Source of the DNA: Pseudomonadota bacterium
GTDB taxonomy: Bacteria > Pseudomonadota > Gammaproteobacteria > Burkholderiales > JAJZQI01
Direction: 5' to 3'
DNA length: 64,000 nucleotides
Assembly: GCA_021851875.1 (NCBI GenBank)
Contig: JAJZQI010000006.1
Location: 62,001-126,000, forward strand
In this document: piece after piece, positions 53,629-63,707 of the stretch
Layout of the letters: each line of letters begins with the position of its first letter
How positions within the stretch are numbered: position 1 is the first letter of the stretch
Translations under genes and position numbers: made by a program
The notes under the pieces: model-generated
Told to the model about the DNA's origin: nothing
The model's input: the letters and a program-made list of their open reading frames with translations, nothing else
Database searches by the model: none

Positions 53629-54852
53629 ATGGGCACATTACGCGTCACAAATCTGGGCAAGGCCTACAAAATTTATCCGGGACGGTTTGCCCGCCTTAAA
53701 GAATGGCTTATCCCATTCGCCAAACCGCGGCACTCCATGAAGTGGGTGCTTCAGGGCATTAACTTCACCATTCAGCCTGGAGAGGCTGTCGGAATTATCG
53801 GGGTAAATGGCGCTGGCAAAAGCACCCTGCTGAAAATACTGACTGGGACAACTCAGCCAACAACAGGCTCGGTTGAAACAACCGGGCGCGTGGCGGCCTT
53901 GCTGGAATTGGGCATGGGTTTTCACCCGGAATTTACGGGTCGCCAGAACGTTTATATGGCCGGTCAATTGCTTGGCATGACGGTCGAAGAAATAAACGAT
54001 CTCATGCCGCAAATCGAAGAATTTGCCGAGATTGGCGATTATATAGACAGTCCAGTCAGAGTCTATTCAAGCGGAATGCAAATGCGATTGGCGTTCAGTG
54101 TTGCCACAGCCAGACGCCCGGATATTTTGATCGTGGATGAGGCGCTATCGGTGGGGGATGCCTATTTCCAACACAAAAGTTTTGAACGCATTCGGCAGTT
54201 TAGGGAGCGTGGTACCACTCTTTTGATTGTTTCTCATGATAAGCAAGCAATTCAATCGATCTGCGATCGGGCTCTTTTGCTGAATGAAGGAAAGATTGCA
54301 AAAATAGGAAATCCAGAAGCAATTATGGATTATTACAATGCAATGTTGGCGGAAAAACAAAATCAATCAATTCAACAAGAAGAACAACCAGATGGTAAAA
54401 CGGTAACAGTCTCTGGAACGGGGGAGGCAACAGTAACTGAAATAGCTTTACTTGATGAACAAGGAAACGCGATAGAAGTTGTTGATGTTGGGCAATTGGT
54501 AACACTAAAAATAAGAGTCAAGATAAAAGCAAATATCGAAAGACTTGTACTGGGATACAGCATTAAAGATAGGCTCGGACAATTTATGTATGGAACAAAC
54601 ACAGATATAAAAAAACAGCCATTAGAAAATCTTCGCCAAGGAGAGGCGATAACCTATTGTATTAAGTTTCATGCAAATTTGGGTGCAGGATCTTATTCAG
54701 TGCAAACGGCACTCGTAAGCACTGAAACTCACCTTGTAAACAATTATGAATGGCGGGATTTGGCTTTGGTATTCACGATGGTGAATTTAAATAAACCACG
54801 TTTTGAAGGCTGCACCTGGATGGATCCTCAAATAGATATATCAACTCAATGA
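53629..54852 (+). CDS. wzt: O-polysaccharide ABC exporter ATPase with C-terminal carbohydrate-binding domain (Wzt)
   Basis: 407 residues. The N-terminal ABC domain has Walker A GVNGAGKSTLLK (K64), signature VYSSGMQMRLAFSVA and Walker B ILIVDEALSVGD. The C-terminal part (about 260-400), VTEIALLDEQGNAIEVVDVG and later YGTNTDIKK, is a Wzt_C-like beta-sandwich. In O9a-type systems this domain recognises the capped end of the chain. Codon composition becomes clearly AT-rich from about base 54200, within the gene. Confidence 0.92.
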   Translation: MGTLRVTNLGKAYKIYPGRFARLKEWLIPFAKPRHSMKWVLQGINFTIQPGEAVGIIGVNGAGKSTLLKILTGTTQPTTGSVETTGRVAALLELGMGFHPEFTGRQNVYMAGQLLGMTVEEINDLMPQIEEFAEIGDYIDSPVRVYSSGMQMRLAFSVATARRPDILIVDEALSVGDAYFQHKSFERIRQFRERGTTLLIVSHDKQAIQSICDRALLLNEGKIAKIGNPEAIMDYYNAMLAEKQNQSIQQEEQPDGKTVTVSGTGEATVTEIALLDEQGNAIEVVDVGQLVTLKIRVKIKANIERLVLGYSIKDRLGQFMYGTNTDIKKQPLENLRQGEAITYCIKFHANLGAGSYSVQTALVSTETHLVNNYEWRDLALVFTMVNLNKPRFEGCTWMDPQIDISTQ

Positions 54853-55606
54853 CAATCATTTCATGTGCTCAGAACAATGAGGATGTAATTCTTTGGCGTG
54901 CTTTAAAGTATATCGACCAAGAGTTTTTATTGATCTGGGAACTAACGATCCTGTCTCTGACTCCGTTACAAAACTGTTTTATGATAAAGGCTTGAACGGG
55001 ATAAATATAGAACCAACAAAAACTTATTATGAGAGGTTGAAGAGGGAGTGGCCTTTAGACGTAAATCTACAATGCATTACAAGTGAGCGTGATGGTAGCG
55101 GGTTGTTTTCTTGAGGCAACAACAGAAGGCTGTTCAACATCTACGCTAGCCGTTGGAGAGGTATATGAGGAAAGGGGATTAGCCTCCCCAATGAATGTGG
55201 CATCAGCACGACTTGATACCATCATTTCAAATGATGCAGACAAGAAATTCATTTTCTTAAGATTGATGTTGAAGGCGCAGAGGCAAGTGTATTAAGCGGT
55301 TTGGACCTTACCCAAGTTAGACGTTGGATATTGCTAATTGAGGTGCTTGATCCAATAACGCATAAACTGAATTGTGAAGAATGTGAGTCAGCTATACTGG
55401 CAGCAGCATATGAACAGGTGTATTTTGATGAAACAAATCGATACTGTCTGGTAAATGAACATGCCGAGCTAAAAATGCATTTTTTCTCTGCCCGTCCTAG
55501 ATGGATCTGCTGTGCTCAGCAGCCTCTCTTGGAAAATAACAAAGCAAGTAAGATTTATCCAAAAAATTACAAATTCCTTGCGGAATTAAGAAGAAAAGCA
55601 TTATGA
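54849..55606 (+). pseudogene. Broken stand-alone FkbM-type methyltransferase gene
   Basis: Compared with the FkbM domain of the next gene, this stretch is a related methyltransferase broken by three single-base indels: one T missing in the run near 54920 (before FIDLGTNDP), one T extra near 55105 (before LEATTEG), and one A missing near 55260 (before IDVEGAEASVLSG). With those corrected it encodes about 252 residues with no coiled coil. It begins in ATGA with the wzt stop and ends in ATGA with the next gene. Homopolymer sequencing error must be excluded. Confidence 0.85.
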
Positions 55607-58600
55607 CCAACGTGATTTCCTATAGTCAAAATCAAGAAGATATAGTCCTGTTTAGGGTTTTCAAAAACCTAGATACAGGATTTTATATTGATGTTGGTGC
55701 CAACGACCCTGTAGAGGACTCCCTGACCAAACTATTTTATGATCGTGGTTGGTGCGGAATTAATATTGAGCCGGATAAGACTTATTGGGAGCGGCTTAAA
55801 GAGGACCGTCCTAGAGATATTAATTTGCCATGGGCTCTAGGTGCGTTTGACGGAGAAACAGATTTTTATGAAGCAACAATTAGAGGGTGGTCTACCTCGA
55901 ATAAAGAATTAGGGGAGCGATATACTAATGAAAATATAGCAACAAAAACAAAAACAAATGTTTACACGTTAAATACGGTCCTGAAGAAATATCCCCAAGA
56001 TACTATTCATTTCCTGAAAATTGATGTCGAAGGTGCGGAAGCAGAAGTATTAGCTGGCATTGATTTTACAAAAATTCGACCATGGGTTTTAATCATTGAA
56101 AGCGTAGACCCTATTTCCCATGAGGGCAATTATGCAGATTGGGAGAGTAGTTTACTAAATAATGGTTATCTATTTGCATATTTTGATGGACTTAATCGAT
56201 ATTATTTGGCTCGAGAGCAAAAAGCCCTCATGCCGCTTTTGATGACTCCGCCAAATGTGCTCGACAACTATGTTCCTTATTCGATAGTTAAGCTTGAAGC
56301 AAGGATGATGACTTTAAGTGCGGATGGAAAAAAGGTGTTGGACGAGACTTTGGGGCAGCTGCGGGCCGAGATTGAAAACAATAAAAGTCTACTGCAAGAA
56401 AAAGAAAAAATTACAGGACAACTGATCCAAGCAGAAACGCAAGCCACCCAATACCGTGTGCAGTTAACGGAACGAGAAAAAAGAATCGAGGAACTTGAGT
56501 TAGCGCTTGAAGAGACGGCACAACAAAAAGTCAAGCAACTGATCCAAGCAGAAACGCAAGCCACCCAATACCGCGTGCAGTTAACAGAAAGAGAAAAAAG
56601 AATAGAAGAACTTGGATTGACACTCAATGAGGCGGCACAACAAAAAGCCAACTTAGAAAAAAAAATACAAGATGCTGCAACGGAATTGGGATCACTGAAA
56701 GTCAAGCTAATTCAGGCGGAAATAGCAGCAAAGAGCAATGAACAGCAGTTGAATGAATTAATTCAGAGCCGCTCTTTCCGATTAACTTTACCACTTAGGT
56801 TAGCTCGAAGAGAAATAGAAAAAGTCAAAAAAACAGCATTTAGAATGCTCTCTCATATAAAAGAGAAACTGAAGGAATACGCACGAAAGCCACTAAAAAA
56901 AGCAGTTGTAGTAATAAATCAGTACCCAAAACTGAAACGGGCAATAAATTCAACATTGCACCGATTTCCAGCACTGAATCAATGGTTGCGCTCTGCGATA
57001 AGTGCATGCAATGGCCCTCATCCGATAGCAACACTCATTCGGGAAGATGTTTTAATTCGATCCAGCAACGGAGTAGCAGATAAGTACTGCTTACCGCTAC
57101 CGCTAGGTGTTCGGACCCTTTTCGTATTTGTTGACCACACTGTGATGTGTAGTACAAATACAGGGGTTCAGCGCGTGGCTAGGGGAGTGGCGAAAGGACT
57201 TATAGGAAGAGGTGAGCACATACGCTTTGTGAAGTGGGAGCCGATAAGCGGGCAATGCGTATTTATCACATTAGAAGAGCGACAGCACCTCTCCCTTTGG
57301 AATGGCCCCGCCATTTGCGAAGATGAACTAGTGGTGTATCGACCGCTCACCGAACCGCTGACACCCGTCAGCTACAGCCTGGACTCACAGAACAATTGGC
57401 TGGTAGTTCCTGAGGTGACTCACATTACCTTCCAACAACAGCCGATCACCCTGGATGTGTTGCTGTGGGCAAAAAAGGCAGGGTTGAAAACGGGTTTTAT
57501 CTTTTACGACGCAATACCCTTGCGGCGTACCGAATTTGTGAACATGAAGGAAAAGCACTCGCAGTATATGGAACAGTTGCTGCTGGCTGACGTTGTATGG
57601 CCGATATCCAAATGGTCGGCGGATGACTTGCTGGCAAACTGGGTAAAGCATAACGAAGCACATCAAAACACCATGACTGACGTGCAGCCAATACTTTTGC
57701 CGGGTGAATCAGAGCACTGCGCGCGCGCGCAGTTATATACACCTGGCGAAGACTTGATTCTTTCCGTTGGAACGATAGAACCAAGGAAAAATCAAGTTGC
57801 ACTAATTCATGCCTTCGAGGCATACCGCGAGCAGAATCAAAACGCTACTTGGAGTTTGGTGCTAGTTGGAAATCTGCATCCATTGGCGGAAAAAGAAGTG
57901 CAACGTGCAACAAAAAAATGGGGTGAATCGATTAAGCATCTGGGGCATGTGTCGGATGAGGAACTGGATTCCCTGTATAGACGATGCGGATTCACGGTTT
58001 ATCCCTCTGTAGAAGAGGGTTTTGGGCTGCCTATTTTGGAAAGTTTGTGGTACGGCAAACCATGTTTATGTGCTGATTTTGGTGCCATGGCTGAGGTAGC
58101 AGAGTCTGGTGGGTGTCTGACCGTCGATACGCGAGATGAGGTCGCCTTGAAAAAGGCAATGATACAGCTGATCGAGTCTTCTGAATTGCGGGCGGAGTTG
58201 GGCTGTGCGGCAGTAAGTAGGCCCATCACAACATGGCAGGATTATGCGGGTGCAATTCAAGAAAAAATAAATGCTGCGGGGAGTGTTACCTCAAAAATAG
58301 GGAAGATGTACTTCTGGATCGATGCGACGCTCCAGTTTCCCAAAAACACCGGCATACAGAGAGTGGCCCGCCAATTAGCCAGAGGGCTCATCGAATCGGG
58401 GGTGGCGCTGATAGCCGTTAAGTGGGATCCGGAGCATAAGCGATTTACCGCGGTAACTAAGGACGAGCTCGAGTATTTCTCGCGTTGGAATGGGCCGTCG
58501 GCAGACTCATGGGCGCCGTGGGTTCAGCCAGACAGCCAAGCAAAACATGACTGGTTCATGATGCCTGAGCTGCCACTCAATTTGGCAGAGTCTGAACGTA

Positions 58601-60549
58601 CTGGCTTGCTGGCATATGTCCGAGAGTGTGGGCTGAGCTGTGCCGCGGTCTTTTATGATGCAATACCCTGGAAAATGAGGGCGATTTATCCCGAGCATTT
58701 TGCCATGGCACACAAGGCCTATATGGAGGGGTTGGCGCTTTATGACTTGGTGTTGCCCATTTCGCAATTTAGCAAAAATGATTTGATTGAATTTTGGGGG
58801 GGGGCATTGCCACGACCGCAGGGAATAGACGATAAGGTCAAAGCGGTTGAACTGGCAGGGGAGTTTGCCGAAAGTGAGCGCATCAGGAATGTAACTATAA
58901 GAAAAAATGGACCTATTACAATTTTGTGCGTTGGTACGGTAGAGCCGCGTAAAAATCACGAAACGCTTCTGGCTGCATTTGAAAAAGCAATTGAACATAC
59001 GGGCGACAAATTACATCTTGTAATTGTTGGTCGTTCAACAGAAACAGACGTATCAGTGCGTTTAAGAAAGTATATAGACGATCACCCTAGCATTACGTGG
59101 GAAGAAAATGCAGATGACGCAAAGTTGAAAGCATTGCAAAGCGAGTGCGATTTTACTGTTTATCCCTCTTTGGAAGAGGGGTTCGGGCTCCCGATCCTGG
59201 AAAGTCTTTGGTATGGAAAACCGTGTATTTGCGCAAATTTCGGGGCAATGCAAGAGGTAGCGGAAGGCGGCGGGTGCCTTACGGTTGATGTAAGGCAAAC
59301 CGAGGAACTGGCTGCCGCGATATTACAGCTGGCAGAAGATGTCGCACTCCGCGAGAAACTCACCAGAGAAGCTGTCACAAGACATTTCAAGACATGGGCG
59401 GAATATGCGCAGGAGGTGGCCGGAAGAATTGGTGCGGCCATAGAGGAACCTACCCCAGAAATTAATTTACCTGACTCCCACGAGCTGGACCCTAGAATCG
59501 AAGCAATGGATTTAACACCCCGTCCGCTACTCTCTGTATGTATCACCACCTACAATCGAGCGGAGTGGTTGGCTGCGAGTCTCAAAAATTGGGCGCGTCT
59601 TATTCCGCATCCATTGGGAGAAGTCGAATTACTGGTGTGTGACAATGCGTCCACTGACCACACGGCCGAGGTAGTCAAAGCTTATCTCAATAGAGAGGAT
59701 TTTTCTTATCGCAGCAATCCTCGCAATGTGGGGATGTTGGGTAATCTGAGAGAAACCGCACACCACGCACGTGGACAATACATCTGGATCATCGGCGATG
59801 ATGATTTGCTTATGCCTGGAGCCGTGGAGCGGGTGTTGCAGGCATTGCATGAGCACCGCGATGTTGCGTTGGTATACCTGAATTACGCATTTACACGCAT
59901 CGAGGATGCCAGGACAGTCAAGGATTTTGATGCGTTTTTCCGGGATGCGACCCCCATCGTGCCTGCAGAACCAGACAAAACAGGGCCGATACGTGCGATA
60001 TGCGCTAGAAACGAAAACTTCTTTACTGCGATATATACGCTTGTATTTCGGCGGGATCATGCCCTGCGAGCCTATACGCAGGATACCAGTGGAAGGCCAT
60101 TTTCAACGATGTTAACGTGCATTCCGACAACATATTATGTGTTAAATCACATGATGGAAGAAGAGGGTGTTTGGATTGGGGAGCCGCAGCTAGTAGTCAA
60201 TATGAACGTATCTTGGATTAAGTATGCGCCGTTGTGGATACTCGAGCGCATACCCGAGGTCTACGAACAAGCAGAGGTAAGGGGAGTAACGCAAGACGAA
60301 ATGGATCGCTGGCGATGTCATACCTTGCCTGGTGTGCAGCATTACTTTCGGGAAATCTTTGAGAATGATCCGATGAACAATGCGGCCTATTTTTCCCCGG
60401 CGCGCCTAGTCAGGCGGTTTAAACATCTCGATGAATTTACAGCAATTCGGTCTGAACTGCGGGAAATATATGACCGGGCTCATGCGGCAGGTCATCCGGC
60501 TGCACAATATTCGACCGATAGCGTATTTCCAGAGTCAAAAAATAGATAG
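55603..60549 (+). CDS. FkbM methyltransferase-coiled coil-GT4-GT4-GT2 polysaccharide polymerase
   Basis: 1648 residues. Residues 1-210: FkbM-type methyltransferase (YIDVGANDPVEDS, FLKIDVEGAEAEVLAG). About 240-395: coiled coil with a 39-residue repeat. About 500-890 and 900-1280: two similar GT4 domains, each starting NTGVQRVAR or NTGIQRVAR and having VGTxEPRKN and the donor motif EEGFGLPILESLWYGKP (EX7E). About 1305-1648: GT2 domain (SVCITTYNRAEW, DNASTDHT, GDDDLLMPG). It probably builds and caps the O-chain exported by Wzm/Wzt; sugars and linkages cannot be told. A run of nine G lies at 58796. The first half is AT-rich. Confidence 0.9.
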   Translation: MTNVISYSQNQEDIVLFRVFKNLDTGFYIDVGANDPVEDSLTKLFYDRGWCGINIEPDKTYWERLKEDRPRDINLPWALGAFDGETDFYEATIRGWSTSNKELGERYTNENIATKTKTNVYTLNTVLKKYPQDTIHFLKIDVEGAEAEVLAGIDFTKIRPWVLIIESVDPISHEGNYADWESSLLNNGYLFAYFDGLNRYYLAREQKALMPLLMTPPNVLDNYVPYSIVKLEARMMTLSADGKKVLDETLGQLRAEIENNKSLLQEKEKITGQLIQAETQATQYRVQLTEREKRIEELELALEETAQQKVKQLIQAETQATQYRVQLTEREKRIEELGLTLNEAAQQKANLEKKIQDAATELGSLKVKLIQAEIAAKSNEQQLNELIQSRSFRLTLPLRLARREIEKVKKTAFRMLSHIKEKLKEYARKPLKKAVVVINQYPKLKRAINSTLHRFPALNQWLRSAISACNGPHPIATLIREDVLIRSSNGVADKYCLPLPLGVRTLFVFVDHTVMCSTNTGVQRVARGVAKGLIGRGEHIRFVKWEPISGQCVFITLEERQHLSLWNGPAICEDELVVYRPLTEPLTPVSYSLDSQNNWLVVPEVTHITFQQQPITLDVLLWAKKAGLKTGFIFYDAIPLRRTEFVNMKEKHSQYMEQLLLADVVWPISKWSADDLLANWVKHNEAHQNTMTDVQPILLPGESEHCARAQLYTPGEDLILSVGTIEPRKNQVALIHAFEAYREQNQNATWSLVLVGNLHPLAEKEVQRATKKWGESIKHLGHVSDEELDSLYRRCGFTVYPSVEEGFGLPILESLWYGKPCLCADFGAMAEVAESGGCLTVDTRDEVALKKAMIQLIESSELRAELGCAAVSRPITTWQDYAGAIQEKINAAGSVTSKIGKMYFWIDATLQFPKNTGIQRVARQLARGLIESGVALIAVKWDPEHKRFTAVTKDELEYFSRWNGPSADSWAPWVQPDSQAKHDWFMMPELPLNLAESERTGLLAYVRECGLSCAAVFYDAIPWKMRAIYPEHFAMAHKAYMEGLALYDLVLPISQFSKNDLIEFWGGALPRPQGIDDKVKAVELAGEFAESERIRNVTIRKNGPITILCVGTVEPRKNHETLLAAFEKAIEHTGDKLHLVIVGRSTETDVSVRLRKYIDDHPSITWEENADDAKLKALQSECDFTVYPSLEEGFGLPILESLWYGKPCICANFGAMQEVAEGGGCLTVDVRQTEELAAAILQLAEDVALREKLTREAVTRHFKTWAEYAQEVAGRIGAAIEEPTPEINLPDSHELDPRIEAMDLTPRPLLSVCITTYNRAEWLAASLKNWARLIPHPLGEVELLVCDNASTDHTAEVVKAYLNREDFSYRSNPRNVGMLGNLRETAHHARGQYIWIIGDDDLLMPGAVERVLQALHEHRDVALVYLNYAFTRIEDARTVKDFDAFFRDATPIVPAEPDKTGPIRAICARNENFFTAIYTLVFRRDHALRAYTQDTSGRPFSTMLTCIPTTYYVLNHMMEEEGVWIGEPQLVVNMNVSWIKYAPLWILERIPEVYEQAEVRGVTQDEMDRWRCHTLPGVQHYFREIFENDPMNNAAYFSPARLVRRFKHLDEFTAIRSELREIYDRAHAAGHPAAQYSTDSVFPESKNR
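56421..56654 (+). repeat. 117-bp in-frame tandem repeat in the coiled coil
   Basis: Two near-identical copies start at 56421 and 56538. Each encodes LIQAETQATQYRVQLTEREK followed by RIEEL, with a few silent changes. The period of 39 residues equals four heptads plus one hendecad. Confidence 0.9.
58796..58804 (+). repeat. Run of nine G inside the polymerase gene
   Basis: Nine consecutive G residues encode part of FWGGAL in the second GT4 domain. Gain or loss of one G would truncate the protein before the second donor site and the GT2 domain. Confidence 0.9.
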
Positions 60550-60576
60550 TCCAAAATTATAGGGAGTTGAGAAGCA

Positions 60577-61815
60577 ATGAAGTCATACCATGAAATCCAG
60601 GAATGTCGCGTAGGGAAAAGCAGCAATTTGATTTCCGTACTTAACTTAGGTAAACAAGCGCTTACAGGGGTATTTCCCAAAAGCCCGGCAGATAAGGTGA
60701 CCGAGGGACCGTTGGAATTGGTATGGTGCCCAGACAGTGGATTGCTGCAGCTCAAGCATTCATATGAGCCGTCGGAAATGTACGGCGAGAATTATGGATA
60801 TCGATCTGGCTTGAATCAGTCGATGGTAGACCATTTGACGCAAAAAGTTCGCTATCTTGAGCGGTTGGTGCCATTAAATATGGGTGACGTTGTAGTAGAC
60901 ATTGGAAGCAATGACTGCACAACGCTTAAAGCTTATACCGCTAGCGGAATTAAGCGAATTGGTATTGATCCAACAGGCAAGAAGTTTGCTGAATATTACC
61001 CGGCTGAAGTTCGTCTGGTACCCGATTTCTTTTCTGCGCAGGCATACCGCTCGATCGAAACGAAGCCAGCCAAGATTGTTACCTCTATTGCAATGTTCTA
61101 TGACTTGGAGGCGCCAATAGAATTTGCCAAACAGATTGAATCGATACTGGCCGAAGACGGAATCTGGCATTTTGAGCAAAGCTATATGCCATCCATGCTG
61201 CGATTGAACTCATACGATACAATTTGTCATGAACATCTGGAATATTATTCCTTGGGGGTCGTGAAGACTATTTTGGAAAAAGCTGGACTCCGTCTAGTCG
61301 ATGTGGTGATGAATGCGGTCAACGGGGGAAGTTTTGCCGTTACGGCAGCAAAGGTGTCAAATAAAACAGTAAAAGCAAATCAAGCTGTAATCGATTGGTT
61401 GCTCGAACAAGAAGAGCGCATGGGCCTAAATACGCCCCGGCCATACAGGGAATTTGAAGAACGGGTATTTCGGCACAGGGAAGACCTAACACGTTTAATT
61501 CGTGCCTTAACTGCTGACGGAAAAAAGGTTCTGGGCTATGGCGCTTCTACCAAGGGCAACGTCGTACTGCAATTTTGCGGCTTAAGTACAAACGATTTGC
61601 CGGCTATTGCTGACGTCAATCCGGAGAAGTTTGGTAGGGTGACACCAGGAACTCATATTCCAATTGTATCTGAAGCAGAAGCAAAAGCGATGAAGCCTGA
61701 CTATTTCCTGGTGCTTCCGTGGCATTTCAAGGATGGTATTTTGCGCCGCGAAAAAGAGTATTTGGCCAACGGCGGTAAGTTCATTTTTCCATTCCCTGAG
61801 ATTGAAATTGTATAA
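60577..61815 (+). CDS. Sugar C-methyltransferase-like protein
   Basis: 412 residues. The order matches NDP-sugar C-methyltransferases: an N-terminal zinc-finger-like part (about 10-60), a SAM domain with VVVDIGSNDCTTLKAY and HFEQSYMPSML, and a C-terminal part with GYGASTKGNVVLQF. In the family the first part has four cysteines; here only C10 and C51 remain and the partners are replaced (CRVGKS, CPDSGLLQL). It is 11 bases before gmd, so the substrate may be GDP-4-keto-6-deoxymannose. The exact position of methylation is unknown. Confidence 0.82.
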   Translation: MKSYHEIQECRVGKSSNLISVLNLGKQALTGVFPKSPADKVTEGPLELVWCPDSGLLQLKHSYEPSEMYGENYGYRSGLNQSMVDHLTQKVRYLERLVPLNMGDVVVDIGSNDCTTLKAYTASGIKRIGIDPTGKKFAEYYPAEVRLVPDFFSAQAYRSIETKPAKIVTSIAMFYDLEAPIEFAKQIESILAEDGIWHFEQSYMPSMLRLNSYDTICHEHLEYYSLGVVKTILEKAGLRLVDVVMNAVNGGSFAVTAAKVSNKTVKANQAVIDWLLEQEERMGLNTPRPYREFEERVFRHREDLTRLIRALTADGKKVLGYGASTKGNVVLQFCGLSTNDLPAIADVNPEKFGRVTPGTHIPIVSEAEAKAMKPDYFLVLPWHFKDGILRREKEYLANGGKFIFPFPEIEIV

Positions 61816-61825
61816 GGTAAAATAA

Positions 61826-62860
<1,035 letters not shown>

Positions 62861-62966
62861 GCGTGCCGGTTTTGGGGTTTTTGCGGGGGCGTTAAGGCGG
62901 AGTGACTTGCGCACCCGCAGGTGTAGCCATCTGCTTAAGCAGGAATATCTAAATAAGGAGTGAGCT

Positions 62967-63251
62967 ATGTTCATGATCGACATTACGGGTATGCGCCCGC
63001 TGCAAGCCCGCCAGCTTGAGTTGACCTTTGCAGACGGCCTGAAAGGGACGGTTGATCTAGATAAGGTTATCAGCCAATACAGCGGTATTTTTGCTCCACT
63101 CCTCGACCAAAATTACTTTGCTCAGGTAAGTCTCAATGAAGAGTTGGGTACGATCGTTTGGCCGAATGGCGCGGATATATGCCCAGATGTGCTTTATTCC
63201 CATGTCTCGGGAAGGCCGGTCGTGGTGAGTGGGGAACGGGTATTGAATTGA
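62967..63251 (+). CDS. DUF2442 domain protein
   Basis: 94 residues, with AAGGAG six bases before the ATG. LQARQLELTFADGLKGTVDL and LGTIVWPNGADICPDVLY mark the DUF2442 family, small proteins often found beside toxin-like genes such as DUF4160. No such partner is next to it here. A 12-base palindrome CTGCTTAAGCAG precedes it. Confidence 0.8.
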   Translation: MFMIDITGMRPLQARQLELTFADGLKGTVDLDKVISQYSGIFAPLLDQNYFAQVSLNEELGTIVWPNGADICPDVLYSHVSGRPVVVSGERVLN

Positions 63252-63287
63252 CCCCAATTCAGCGCATGCATAGCAAGAAGCATTTCT

Positions 63288-63701
63288 TTGAGTGAGCCGG
63301 ATAGCTGTTGGCAACGGTGCTTTGAGCGTTTTTTGCACGCCTTTGTCTGGTTGGAAGCGGCTGTCCAGCTTAGCAAAACTCGCCCATTGTCGGAACTTGA
63401 ACAGCAAGGGCTGATACACGTCTTCAATTTTACCCATGAGCTTGCCTGGAACGTGATGAAGGATTATTTTGCTTGCCAGGGTAATGCAAATATAACCGGC
63501 TCGCGTGATGCGGTAAGAGAGGCATTCGCCAATGGTCTGGTGCAGGATGGGGAAAGCTGGATGGATATGATTAAAAGTCGCAATCAATCGTCGCACACAT
63601 ATAACCAGTCAGTTGCAGATATGATCGCGGAGCGGATTGTGGTGAATTATTTTCCGCTTTTTTTGGCATTCGCCGAGCGGATGGAATCCTTGCGGGATTG
63701 A
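63288..63701 (+). CDS. HEPN-like nucleotidyltransferase-associated protein, HI0074 family (module 3)
   Basis: 137 residues, probable TTG start. NFTHELAWNVMKDYFACQG and GLVQDGESWMDMIKSRNQSS match the HI0074 family. The HepT-type RX4HXY motif is present as R98NQSSHTY, suggesting toxin-like RNase ability. It is followed by its MNT partner, the reverse of the order in modules 1 and 2. Confidence 0.84.
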   Translation: MSEPDSCWQRCFERFLHAFVWLEAAVQLSKTRPLSELEQQGLIHVFNFTHELAWNVMKDYFACQGNANITGSRDAVREAFANGLVQDGESWMDMIKSRNQSSHTYNQSVADMIAERIVVNYFPLFLAFAERMESLRD

Positions 63702-63707
63702 CCGGCT

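Noticed and set aside
56277-56705. Minus-strand frame with repeated SVNCTRYWVACVSAW
   Set aside because: It mirrors the 117-base repeat of the coiled coil on the opposite strand; not a real gene.
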